From Bacillus sp. S3 (lineage in GTDB: Bacteria; Bacillota; Bacilli; Bacillales; Cytobacillaceae): a stretch of DNA of 64,000 nucleotides. The translations under genes were made by a program, and so were the position numbers. Below, in pieces: positions 25,303 through 33,430 of this stretch. The stretch's first letter is position 1, and every line of letters begins with the position of its first letter. Location of the stretch: assembly GCF_005154805.1 (NCBI RefSeq), contig NZ_CP039727.1, positions 989,501 through 1,053,500 on the forward strand, written 5' to 3'. Below the pieces are notes generated by a model, which was given only the letters and a program-made list of their open reading frames with translations, was not told the origin of the DNA and searched no databases.

Positions 25303-25614
25303 TAGAATTTGACAAAGGTGTCAGTCCCCATATGGGGCTGGCACCTTTTGTCGACAAAACTTTATTATTTGAATTTCTTGTCTACTAGAAGAGATCTAAT
25401 CCTCAAGTTGTAAATCATGGCTGAACTGGATTTTTCCTTTCTCATCCCTTATTTCCTATAAATTACCTATTCATACAGAGGGCTTTACAAAATTATTATC
25501 TCAGAATAAAATATTAGTAATTCAAAATAAATATTAATCAAAAAATTTATTCTGCCATTGCATATACTAATTGGTAACAAGGCAGTTAATTAGCAGATGT
25601 TGGGAGAGAGTCAG
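25303..25614. other. Intergenic region after the YflT-type gene
   Basis: Apart from the terminator at 25311-25352 this 312-bp AT-rich stretch shows no gene or clear structure. Confidence 0.5.
25311..25352 (+). terminator. Terminator after the YflT-type gene
   Basis: A long stem of AAAGGTGTCAGTCCCC with GGGGCTGGCACCTTTT (one bulge and a G-U pair), loop ATAT, ending in TTTTG. Confidence 0.75.
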
Positions 25615-26688
25615 ATGAAGGAAGGTTCAATAACCAAACAACCGGGTATGGAAATTGGAATTTATACATTAGCGGACTTAGGTCCAGATCCGCATACAGG
25701 AAAAACCATAAGTGCAAGACAGCGTATCGCGGAAATTATCGAAGCGGGAAAAATGGCAGACGAGGCTGGGTTGGACGTATTCGGAGTTGGTGAGCATCAT
25801 CGTCTGGACTATGCAGTTTCAGCGCCGCCAGTAGTGTTGTCTGCCCTATCGCAAGTCACAAAGCAAATAAAACTGACAAGCGCTACGACTGTTTTAAATA
25901 CGGTTGACCCTGTCCGTTTATTTGAAGATTTTGCGACACTAGATCTCTTATCTAATGGACGTGCGGAAATCATTGCCGGACGTGGGGCATTTATCGAATC
26001 GTTCCCGTTATTTGGATACGATATGAGTCAGTATGATGAATTGTTTGAAGAAAATATTGAACTTTTTCTGAAGCTAAGCACCAATGAAAAGGTTACATGG
26101 AGCGGGCATTTTCGTTCGGCATTAAGGGAAGCGCAAATTTCACCGCGGCCAGTGCAAAAAAATATTCCGTTATGGGTTGGGGTTGGAGGCACACCTGAAA
26201 GTGCCGCACGAGCGGGGAGATTAGGTACCGGCTTAGCCTTAGCGATACTCGGGGGCGATCCGCTCCGGTTTAAGCCGCTAGTGGACATTTATCGAGAGGC
26301 TGCAAGTCAAGCAGGGTTTCAGCCTGAAGATTTGAAAGTTGGAGTTACCGGACACGCTTTTATAGGAGGGACGACACAACAGGCGAAAGACGAATTCTTC
26401 CCTTATTATTCAAATTATTGGGGATATCTCAATAGCCAGCGTGGCGGGGTAGGTACTCGGATGTCCAGAGCTGAGTTTAGTCAGCTGTCTGCACCGGAAA
26501 CGGCTCTATTTGTTGGAAGCTCCCAGCAAATCATTGAAAAAATACTCCATCAAAACGAGTTATTTGGACACCAGCGGTTTATTGCCCAAATGGACATAGG
26601 CGGTATGCCATTTAAAAAAGTGGCCGAGAACATTGAAAGATTAGCAATGGAGGTAGCCCCAGTTGTTCGCAGGGAAACAAGCAAGTGA
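25615..26688 (+). CDS. LLM-class flavin-dependent oxidoreductase (luciferase-like)
   Basis: 357 residues with the bacterial luciferase-like TIM-barrel. Markers are AGLDVFGVGEHHRLDYAVSAPP near residue 45, TTVLNTVDPVRLFEDFATLDLLSNGR, GRGAFIESFPLFGYD and PLWVGVGGTPESAARAGRLG. It would use reduced flavin from a separate reductase to oxidise an unknown substrate. ATG at 25615 follows GGGAGAGAG; an ATG six codons earlier is possible. Followed by an RpoA-CTD-like gene. Confidence 0.85.
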   Translation: MKEGSITKQPGMEIGIYTLADLGPDPHTGKTISARQRIAEIIEAGKMADEAGLDVFGVGEHHRLDYAVSAPPVVLSALSQVTKQIKLTSATTVLNTVDPVRLFEDFATLDLLSNGRAEIIAGRGAFIESFPLFGYDMSQYDELFEENIELFLKLSTNEKVTWSGHFRSALREAQISPRPVQKNIPLWVGVGGTPESAARAGRLGTGLALAILGGDPLRFKPLVDIYREAASQAGFQPEDLKVGVTGHAFIGGTTQQAKDEFFPYYSNYWGYLNSQRGGVGTRMSRAEFSQLSAPETALFVGSSQQIIEKILHQNELFGHQRFIAQMDIGGMPFKKVAENIERLAMEVAPVVRRETSK

Positions 26689-26761
26689 TCACTGAAAGCG
26701 AGCTGACGGAAAGTTCTGGGATCTAGTCAAAAGTCATTTCATAAGATAGGAGACTTTTATA

Positions 26762-27055
26762 ATGGCAATCATAAAAGGGAATTTAAGAACTTGCAACAAA
26801 GGACACAAATATTATAAAAGCAGCGATTGTCCAACCTGTCCAACTTGTGAGCAAGAACGCAAACCTAATAACGGATTTCTTTCAGTGCTCTCGGCACCTG
26901 CAAGACGTGCGTTGGAAAACAATGGGATAACTACTTTACAGAAGCTATCAACCTATAGTGAAATAGAAATTTTGCAATTTCACGGTATGGGGCCAGCGTC
27001 TTTACCTAAACTTAGGTCTGCTCTGGAGGAAAATGGACTATCATTCCGGAAATGA
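26762..27055 (+). CDS. RNA polymerase alpha C-terminal-domain-like small protein
   Basis: 97 residues. The N-terminus has a small Cys cluster (CNKGHKYYKSSDCPTCPTC), likely binding zinc. The C-terminal half resembles the helix-hairpin-helix of RNA polymerase alpha-CTD and related proteins (LSAPARRALENNGITTLQKLSTYS..ILQFHGMGPASLPKLRSALEE). Such proteins are common in Bacillales; DNA or polymerase binding is plausible but unproven. TAGGAGAC precedes the ATG. A perfect hairpin ends the unit. Confidence 0.8.
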   Translation: MAIIKGNLRTCNKGHKYYKSSDCPTCPTCEQERKPNNGFLSVLSAPARRALENNGITTLQKLSTYSEIEILQFHGMGPASLPKLRSALEENGLSFRK

Positions 27056-27066
27056 AACCAAATAAT

Positions 27067-27100
27067 AAAAGGATTTCAAAGTTTGAAGTCCTTTTATTGT
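27067..27100 (+). terminator. Terminator after the alpha-CTD-like gene
   Basis: AAAAGGATTTCAAA (27067-27080) pairs with 27082-27095 with one mismatch, followed by ATTGTTTG. It is part of dispersed repeat copy B. Confidence 0.7.
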
Positions 27101-27142
27101 TTGTCAATAGTTCAGAATCGTACGGCTGCTAGATAAATGTTT
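27071..27142. repeat. Dispersed 72-bp repeat, copy B
   Basis: Copy B of the repeat at 24597-24668. Here it lies wholly downstream of a gene and supplies its terminator. Confidence 0.75.
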
Positions 27143-27194
27143 AAAAGCTGCGGAACTAAACCTGATAATGAAACGCAAGAACTGTCCCTATGCT

Positions 27195-27659
27195 TCAGTC
27201 TTTCATATTTTCAAGTTGCCCCTTTGATTCAAATAACTTGTTTTTAATAAAAGGTACGATTTGTTCAGGTAATTGGTTTAAATTAAAAAATCGAGCTTCT
27301 ATTGCATGATCGTTTTTAGGAGTTAATTCTCCATCGTACTCGGTTGATAAGTAAGCGATCGCAACAGAATGATATTCATCACCACTTCCCTCGATTCGAT
27401 TGATTAAATCCTTGCCTGAATAGACGCCAAATAATTTTAACGTTTTGATCTTTAGGCCTGTATCTACGAAAGCAATCCGTGTAATACACTCTTCAACTGA
27501 CTCATTTAATTGTAAAATTCCGCCTGGAATAGTCCAAATACCACCTGCGTTTCGACTCAGTAATATTTCTCCATTATTATTAATGATTGCTACGCTTGGT
27601 CGAACAACTATTAGTGGAGAATTACCAATTTGTTCTCTTATCTCTTCACAATAACCCAT
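27195..27659 (-). CDS. Nudix-like protein with a degenerate Nudix box
   Basis: 154 residues with the Nudix fold (IVVRPSVAIINNNGEILLSRNAGGIWTIPGGIL). The box should read G-x5-E-x7-R-E-U-x-E-E-x-G-U. Here it is G47-ILQLN-E53-SVEECIT-R61-IAFVDTGL: the glutamates expected at 62, 65 and 66 are Ile, Val and Asp. Metal binding and hydrolysis are therefore probably lost or much altered, and the protein may be a ligand-binding relative. I read this directly from the DNA codons (CGG ATT GCT TTC GTA GAT). AAAGGAGGG precedes ATG at 27659. Single gene. Confidence 0.8.
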   Translation of the reverse strand: MGYCEEIREQIGNSPLIVVRPSVAIINNNGEILLSRNAGGIWTIPGGILQLNESVEECITRIAFVDTGLKIKTLKLFGVYSGKDLINRIEGSGDEYHSVAIAYLSTEYDGELTPKNDHAIEARFFNLNQLPEQIVPFIKNKLFESKGQLENMKD

Positions 27660-27762
27660 AAATATCCCTCCTTTGTTATGATTCTTTATTAAAGTAAACT
27701 CACCTCTTACTTGGAGAAGGTAAGCACAAAGGAGTAACCTACTCCCTTTTAGTTGGCATTTG

Positions 27763-27963
27763 TCAGCCGCCTTCTATGCAAGTTGCATTTGAGCTTCCTA
27801 CTACATTATTTAATTCAGCTAATAATACTTGAAGAATAGTGTCGTTTACTAATACTAGTAATGTTTTTTCTGTAATTGGAACGTGGTAGTTTTGAAACAC
27901 CTGTACTGTATCTTCCCACACGTCGCTTATAGCTTTTGAAGTCATATTTGATTGAATCACCAT
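27763..27963 (-). CDS. Small protein of unknown function ending CIEGG
   Basis: 66 residues (MVIQSNMTSKAISDVWEDTV... ending SSNATCIEGG), mostly helical with a central leucine/valine-rich stretch ILQVLLAELNNVVG and one Cys near the end. No signal peptide or membrane segment. AAAAGAGG lies 7 bp before the ATG, and the codon use resembles its neighbours, so I think it is a real gene. I do not recognise the family with confidence. Confidence 0.5.
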   Translation of the reverse strand: MVIQSNMTSKAISDVWEDTVQVFQNYHVPITEKTLLVLVNDTILQVLLAELNNVVGSSNATCIEGG

Positions 27964-28098
27964 GGAAAAACCTCTTTTTTCCTCTTATATTACCACTTTT
28001 TTCAACTCGTTAGAATTCCTGTAGATAGCTATTTTTCGCGTTTGAAAAAAATAGAGCCCCTCAGTAAGATGATTATACACACACAACTACTACCTCCT

Positions 28099-28440
28099 TT
28101 ATTTAAGTTCTTCTATAATCGATTCTCCCTCACTTTGGTCAGTATCTGTCCATTTCCATCTCTCATGTAATCTAATTCTCCCATCTGGCAGAATGACTGG
28201 AGTTGAGGTACATTGACCGCCCCTAATTTCGTTTCTTACGTTAACATGGTTATACCTAAACGTTAAACAGCCATTTTCCTCTACAATTCCTATTAGTGTT
28301 CCTTTTAAAATATCTCCTCCACTATACGTTGCTGAAATGATGTTCCCATCTTGCTTGTAATCAAAAAATGTTTTGGAGGAACCCTCTCCGTTTGCTGTAT
28401 TTTCAACTGAAACAAATTTCTTTCCATTGTAATTTATCAA
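28099..28440 (-). CDS. Small beta-rich protein, often annotated N-acetylglutamate synthase-like
   Basis: 113 residues from TTG at 28440, chosen because GGAGGC precedes it and the family begins (M/L)INYNGK.F.SVENT. The sequence has regular beta-strand character (NIISATYSGGDILKGTLIGIVEENGCLTFRYNHVN, in part) and ends GRIRLHERWKWTDTDQSEGESIIEEL. Homologues in bacilli are commonly labelled N-acetylglutamate synthase, but there is no acetyl-CoA motif and I would treat that name as unproven. A longer frame from 28476 lacks a ribosome site. Confidence 0.7.
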   Translation of the reverse strand: MINYNGKKFVSVENTANGEGSSKTFFDYKQDGNIISATYSGGDILKGTLIGIVEENGCLTFRYNHVNVRNEIRGGQCTSTPVILPDGRIRLHERWKWTDTDQSEGESIIEELK

Positions 28441-28540
28441 GTTTAAGCCTCCGATATATTTTAAATATTCCAACATTTTATCACATCTGTAATTTTATTC
28501 AAACTTACCTGGTTAGTATCTAAAAATATATAATAAAAAT

Positions 28541-28712
28541 GAAAAGGGCTGCTAACACTTCTCTCCGTAACGTCTACCGTCGGGGTGGCTAGAGGGAAGC
28601 TGGGTTTTTCTTAAACCACTTGAAGTGTGGATGCAGAGATCGCGAGGAAGCCTATTATACATTGAAAGGGCAACTGGAGCGGATTAAAACGAACCAGGAA
28701 AATATGTGTTTT
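28541..28712 (+). other. Unexplained structured or relic block
   Basis: This stretch is visibly richer in G and C than its flanks and holds short complementary segments. One plus-strand frame from about 28633 reads CRDREEAYYTLKGQLERIK and continues for about ten residues to a stop, with no start codon. It could be the tail of a decayed gene, the end of a lost mobile element, or a structured RNA. I cannot decide among these. Confidence 0.35.
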
Positions 28713-28723
28713 CCTATATAAAT

Positions 28724-29602
28724 TTAATTATTGTTCTCTGTTAATAGGTTAATAAAGTTTTGCGCAGTTTTTGATAGATAATGATTCTTCAGCCATATTA
28801 ATCCCGTAGATGCAGATAGCTCTGTATCTGTAATTTTGGAAGCGTGGATATTGGAGTTTTTGTATTGTTTAATTACGGTTTCTGGAACAATAGCTGATCC
28901 AAAATCAGATGCGACTAAATCTAATAAAAGGGAGATATCCGAGCAATCGGCAACAATGTTTGGATGAAGTTGGGCCTTTGAAAATGCCTCCAAAATCATA
29001 TAATGAACTCCCATTCCTTCTGTACTTGGTAAAATCAGCGGGTGGTTTTGAATGTCAGCAAGCATAACCTGATGATGAAAAGGTTGCTTCTTATTTGAAG
29101 TAATAAAGTAGAAAGGTTCTATATGAAGATGAAGAACTGAAAAAATATCTAACTCGAGCGGTAATCGTATAATCGCCAGTTCTACAATCCGGTCTCTCAC
29201 TAATTGGCAAAGATAAGCTGACTCATTTTGATGAATTTTATAGGTAACCTTAGGATATTCTTTGTGGAATTGGTGAAGTAACTCAGGTAATCCTACCACC
29301 GAAAAAGTATTAATACCTATCGCTAGTCTTCCACTTACTCCGTTTCCGACTTCTTTTACTTCTATTCTCGCTTCTTCCATTAACTGAGTCATTTGTAGCG
29401 CATATTTATATAAGGCTTTTCCTGCTTCCGTTACTTCTAAAAATTTCCCATTTCTTTCTACCAATTTTGTTCCTAGCTCATCTTCCATTGTTTTCAGGTG
29501 CTGGCTTAACGGAGGCTGGGAAATATGCAGTCTTTCAGCAGCAGCGGTAATTTTTCTTTCTTCTACAATTGCAATAAAATATCGAAGTTGTCTAATGTCC
29601 AT
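28724..29602 (-). CDS. LysR-family transcriptional regulator
   Basis: 292 residues. The N-terminal LysR helix-turn-helix reads MDIRQLRYFIAIVEERKITA and continues AAERLHISQPPLSQHLKTME; the C-terminal periplasmic-binding-like effector domain starts near residue 90 (GRLAIGINTFSVVGLPELL). ATG at 29602 follows AAAGGAG; a longer upstream frame is not family-like. Divergent from a guanine-deaminase-like gene across 294 bp, the usual layout for LysR control of a neighbour. The effector is not deducible. Confidence 0.9.
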   Translation of the reverse strand: MDIRQLRYFIAIVEERKITAAAERLHISQPPLSQHLKTMEDELGTKLVERNGKFLEVTEAGKALYKYALQMTQLMEEARIEVKEVGNGVSGRLAIGINTFSVVGLPELLHQFHKEYPKVTYKIHQNESAYLCQLVRDRIVELAIIRLPLELDIFSVLHLHIEPFYFITSNKKQPFHHQVMLADIQNHPLILPSTEGMGVHYMILEAFSKAQLHPNIVADCSDISLLLDLVASDFGSAIVPETVIKQYKNSNIHASKITDTELSASTGLIWLKNHYLSKTAQNFINLLTENNN

Positions 29603-29896
29603 AGTAGAAAACACTCCTTTAATATATGAAAAACTTAAGTAAAATTGATTTTTTTTATATTTTTCATATAGTAAATCACATGATAACATAATTGTATAAA
29701 AGAAAAAAAGAGAAATTACATTCAATGTTCCCCTTAAAATAAGGATTCCGCTTATCCTAACAACACAGCAGATCAAAAGAGATAGGTGCAAGTCGATGAA
29801 TCAAATTTACTTATACCTTTTCTTCCTATGGAATAGTGTAAATAGCTACAGAGATTTTCCTCTTCTAAAATTTTACTTTTCAAGGAGTGTTTTACA

Positions 29897-30358
29897 ATGG
29901 ATCACAAAGAATTTATGCAACTGGCAATCGAGTTAGCTTACGACAATACAAAAAACAAAAAAGGAAAACCCTTTGGCGCAGTGATTGTTAAAGATGGAGA
30001 GATTGTTGCAAAGGGAGTAAACGATGTTCTCGAAACACACGACCCCACTGCCCATGCTGAACTTTTAGCCATCCGGCACGCTTGTCGCACTCTTGGTACG
30101 ACTGACCTTTCTGACTGCGAATTATATGCGAGCGGGGAGCCTTGCCCGATGTGTTTAAGCGCCATTTACTGGGCAAATCTTAAAAATGTTTATTATTGCT
30201 ATACTGCACAAGAGGAAGAGGAAGTTGGGTTAGGAACGAAATACGTTTATCAGCAAGTAGCTCTTCCAAAGGAACAACGAGACATTCAATTAATCAAGCT
30301 TGATAAAAATCACTCAGAAAAGAATCCTTTTGCTCTTTGGAAAGAAATGAATGAATAA
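29897..30358 (+). CDS. Nucleoside/guanine deaminase of the cytidine-deaminase superfamily
   Basis: 153 residues, similar in length and pattern to B. subtilis guanine deaminase. The zinc site is HAE (His53, Glu55 in DPTAHAELLAIRHAC) and PCPMC (Cys83, Cys86 in GEPCPMCLSAIYW). It would deaminate guanine to xanthine or a related base; a tRNA adenosine deaminase role is less likely given the C-terminal helix region (NPFALWKEM). Start ATG follows AAGGAG. Divergent from the LysR gene. Confidence 0.85.
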   Translation: MDHKEFMQLAIELAYDNTKNKKGKPFGAVIVKDGEIVAKGVNDVLETHDPTAHAELLAIRHACRTLGTTDLSDCELYASGEPCPMCLSAIYWANLKNVYYCYTAQEEEEVGLGTKYVYQQVALPKEQRDIQLIKLDKNHSEKNPFALWKEMNE

Positions 30359-30464
30359 ATTCCATTTTTTAAAGGAACACGTTTTGCAAGAGAAAAAGCT
30401 GCATTTATTCTAAAGGTAAAAAGAGCAGAGGGAACAAAAACTCTAAAATAGAGGCGGATATTTT

Positions 30465-31175
30465 ATGTGGAAATGTGTGATGTCATTTATAGGATGTATT
30501 CTCTTGCTTCAAGGCTGTGTTTCTAGCATAAATGGAGAACCGAAAAAACAAGAAAAGGAGAGGGAAATCATGAACGAAGGATTAAATAAACAGCTGCTTC
30601 AAGCAGCAAAGCGTGGAGAGGCGGACACCATAAGCAAGCTCATTAATAATGGGGCGAATATCAATGTACAGGATTCAAAAGGGCGGACCGCCCTTATGAA
30701 TGCAACCTATAATAATGATGTAGAAACCGCAAAAATACTCATCAAGGCAGGGGCAGATGTGAACATCCAGGATGATATGAAAAACAATCCCTTCCTGTAT
30801 GCTGGCGCAGAAGGATATATAGATATTCTAGAGCTAACGATTAAAGCAGGTGCCGACCCGACGATTACAAACCGGTATGGAGGAACTGCCTTAATCCCTG
30901 CCTCAGAACATGGATATGTCGATGTAATCAAAGTACTTCTTACTCAAACGGATATTGATGTGAATCACGTCAATAATCTTGGCTGGACCGCTTTATTAGA
31001 AGCGATTATTTTGAATAATGGCGATAAAAAACAGCAGCAAACGGTGCAATTACTAATAGATCATGGTGCGAATGTGAACATTCCAGACAATGATCATGTG
31101 ACTTCTTTACAACATGCACGTGAAAAAGGTTTTAAAGAGATTGAGAAAATTTTGCTAAAAGCAGGAGCAAAATAA
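30465..31175 (+). CDS. Ankyrin-repeat lipoprotein
   Basis: 236 residues. A lipoprotein signal ends in LLQGC (Cys18), placing the protein on the outer face of the membrane. From residue 45 there are about five ankyrin repeats (ADTISKLINNGANINVQDSKGRTALMNATYNN is the first, shown in part), ending HGANVNIPDNDHVTSLQHARE. Ankyrin repeats bind other proteins; the partner is unknown. An internal ATG after the signal could give a cytoplasmic form but lacks a better ribosome site. Confidence 0.86.
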   Translation: MWKCVMSFIGCILLLQGCVSSINGEPKKQEKEREIMNEGLNKQLLQAAKRGEADTISKLINNGANINVQDSKGRTALMNATYNNDVETAKILIKAGADVNIQDDMKNNPFLYAGAEGYIDILELTIKAGADPTITNRYGGTALIPASEHGYVDVIKVLLTQTDIDVNHVNNLGWTALLEAIILNNGDKKQQQTVQLLIDHGANVNIPDNDHVTSLQHAREKGFKEIEKILLKAGAK

Positions 31176-31189
31176 ATAGGTTTCCTTCT

Positions 31190-31762
31190 TTAAAGCTTAT
31201 TAATCACCATCGTAATAAAATCATCATAGCTGTCGATGTGAAAATCTGCTTCAATGCTTGGATTTTGGAAAGCAACTGTTTTGATTTTCAATTGTCTTGC
31301 TGGAATTAAATCTAATTCTCGGTCACCCACAACTAAATCAATATGATGGTTTTTTAGGACAAATTCATAGGAAGAACGATGAGGTTTTCTTGTAAACCCT
31401 TGTTCTTCAACCGAAACAATTTCATTAAAGTAAGGGGCTAAAAGGAATTTTTCCAGGAGATAGATGGTGGATTCCTTGTCCCGATGAGTCACAATTATAT
31501 TGTTATCGGCAGAGGCTAAAGCATCCTCTAGGTGTTCAAAGGGTCTGCTATACTGCTTCGAATACTGATTATGTAAATTTTGGTATTCTATTCTTTTCTC
31601 CTCACTAATACCATAGTGTTTAAAGGCGGTTTTGGAATCAATTTTTAGCCATTTCAACACGTCGCTTCGGTCAAGGTCTTTTTGACTCAAGTTTATGAAC
31701 CCTTCAACAAGTGCCGGATAGGTGTCAAATAGGGTGCCATCGAAATCCCATAAAATGTTCAT
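31190..31762 (-). CDS. HAD-family hydrolase (phosphatase)
   Basis: 190 residues. The HAD motif I is WDFDGTLFD with nucleophile Asp6 and acid/base Asp8; motif II is IIVTHRD (Thr), motif III the Lys in FTRKPH, and motif IV VVGDRELD. The helical cap at 15-70 marks subfamily IA, as in phosphoglycolate phosphatase. Substrate unknown. ATG at 31762 follows GGAGAG at 6 bp; an upstream in-frame ATG at 31780 is less good. Convergent with the ankyrin gene, stop codons about 14 bp apart. Confidence 0.86.
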   Translation of the reverse strand: MNILWDFDGTLFDTYPALVEGFINLSQKDLDRSDVLKWLKIDSKTAFKHYGISEEKRIEYQNLHNQYSKQYSRPFEHLEDALASADNNIIVTHRDKESTIYLLEKFLLAPYFNEIVSVEEQGFTRKPHRSSYEFVLKNHHIDLVVGDRELDLIPARQLKIKTVAFQNPSIEADFHIDSYDDFITMVINKL

Positions 31763-31913
31763 CACAATCTCTCCATTCAAAAAGTTACTTTATAGATGTT
31801 ACCATATTAAGCAAACGATGCTAAGTCAGGATATATATTAAGAATTTTTATAATATTTGTAAAATTATTGTCTTATCTGCTAAATTTTTCCGAATGTATG
31901 TTATAAAAGGAGT

Positions 31914-33263
31914 GTGAATAAGTGTTTCTATGTTAAAAAGAAAGGGTGTTGGTACACTTTGTTAAATTCAACTGTCCTTCAACGTGATAGTAAACTGAAT
32001 TTATTCCATCCGATTATGAAATACACTGGAACGAAGAAAGTAAAAAATGTTATCTTACTGATCGGTGATGGGATGGGATTTTCGTATACCACTGGTCTTC
32101 GCTACTTCAATCATGATTCCCAAAAAGGGTTCATGAATCCCACCATATTTGACCAATACTTTGTCGGCACCCAATCAACCTACTCATTAGATACAGAAAG
32201 TAATATTACAGATTCCGCCGCAGCCGGTACGGCATTAGCGACGGGGCATAAAACCTATAATGGGGCTCTTGGTTTAAATATCGATAAACAAGCTGTTCCA
32301 ACTGTTTTAGAATATGCCAAATTCCGCGGGAAATCTACGGGTCTTGTAGGTACAAGTCAGGTCAACCATGCAACATTGGCGGCGTTTGCTTCACATGTTG
32401 AATCTCGAGAACAATATGACCAAATTGCGGACGATTATCTCGATGAACGGATAGACAGCAAGCAGAAAATAGATGTGATGTTAGGGGGAGGAACATCTTA
32501 TTTCGTTCGGAATGATCGAAATTTGGTAGAAGAATTTGCGAAAAACCATTTTGGGTATGTGACCGACTTACAAGAGCTTGTCACGAATAAAACGGAGCAA
32601 CTATTAGGGTTATTCGCCCCGGTGGAGCTCCCTAAACAAATTGACCGTGATGCGACTGTACCCTCTCTTTCCCAAATGACAAAGGCCGCCCTTCAACGTT
32701 TAAAACAAAATCCTAATGGCTTTTTTCTTTTAGTTGAAGGAAGCCAAATCGATTGGGCGGGACATGACAATGATATTGTTGGGGCAATGAGCGAGGTTAA
32801 AGACTTTGAAGCAGCATTTAAAGCGGCGATTCAGTTCGCCTCCGACCGGGAGGATACGATTGTCATTGCGACGGCAGACCATTCAACTGGAGGAATGAGC
32901 ATCGATCGGAACGGGAATTACAAATGGAATCCAAGTGTCATTAAATCGATTACCTCTACCCCGCTGGTGATTGCCAGACGATTGCACGAAACAAAAGATC
33001 TGACCACCTTACAGCATCATATGCCCTTCGACCTTCATGAAGAGGACTTGAAAACCATTCAAGCAACTTTAGAAATGGAAGTCGAAGATACCCGGCAAGC
33101 ACTTATCAACATTATTAATCACTATTCCAGTACTGGGTGGACCACAAAAGGTCATACGGGAGAGGATGTTCCCGTCTATGCGTATGGTCTTAACAGACAT
33201 TTGTTTAGCGGCAGGATGGAAAACAGTGATATTCCAAGGATTCTTTTTCGAATCATGGATTAA
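31914..33263 (+). CDS. Alkaline phosphatase (PhoA family) without visible signal peptide
   Basis: Up to 449 residues. All catalytic blocks are present: metal Asp52 in IGDGMG, phosphorylated Ser101 in ITDSAAAGTALATGHKT, EGSQIDWAGHDND, ATADHSTGG and TKGHTGEDVPVYAYG. It hydrolyses phosphomonoesters with Zn and Mg. The family is normally exported, but the first 40 residues (CFYVKKKGCWYTLLNSTVLQ) show no hydrophobic signal core. The GTG at 31914 sits only 2 bp from AAAGGAG; TTG at 31959, with AAAGGGTG upstream, is an alternative start. An out-of-frame ATG at 31930 opens a frame closed after 11 codons, hinting at a damaged 5' end. Confidence 0.82.
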   Translation: MNKCFYVKKKGCWYTLLNSTVLQRDSKLNLFHPIMKYTGTKKVKNVILLIGDGMGFSYTTGLRYFNHDSQKGFMNPTIFDQYFVGTQSTYSLDTESNITDSAAAGTALATGHKTYNGALGLNIDKQAVPTVLEYAKFRGKSTGLVGTSQVNHATLAAFASHVESREQYDQIADDYLDERIDSKQKIDVMLGGGTSYFVRNDRNLVEEFAKNHFGYVTDLQELVTNKTEQLLGLFAPVELPKQIDRDATVPSLSQMTKAALQRLKQNPNGFFLLVEGSQIDWAGHDNDIVGAMSEVKDFEAAFKAAIQFASDREDTIVIATADHSTGGMSIDRNGNYKWNPSVIKSITSTPLVIARRLHETKDLTTLQHHMPFDLHEEDLKTIQATLEMEVEDTRQALINIINHYSSTGWTTKGHTGEDVPVYAYGLNRHLFSGRMENSDIPRILFRIMD

Positions 33264-33334
33264 AAAATCATCATAATCATGATGTCAATTGCTGTGTTAA
33301 TGTGAATAGAATTTCGTAGAAATCTTGGTAAATA

Positions 33335-33371
33335 AAGAAAAGACGTATGCCAATTCATACGTCTTTTCTTA
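33335..33371 (+). terminator. Terminator after the alkaline phosphatase gene
   Basis: AAGAAAAGACGTATG (33335-33349) pairs perfectly with 33356-33370 around CCAATT. T-runs on both strands suit the convergent transporter gene too. Confidence 0.8.
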
Positions 33372-33430
33372 TGCCATTTATTAAGAATGCACCCGAAAAA
33401 GGAACCCTTTACGGTCAGCGCTGTGCGCCT

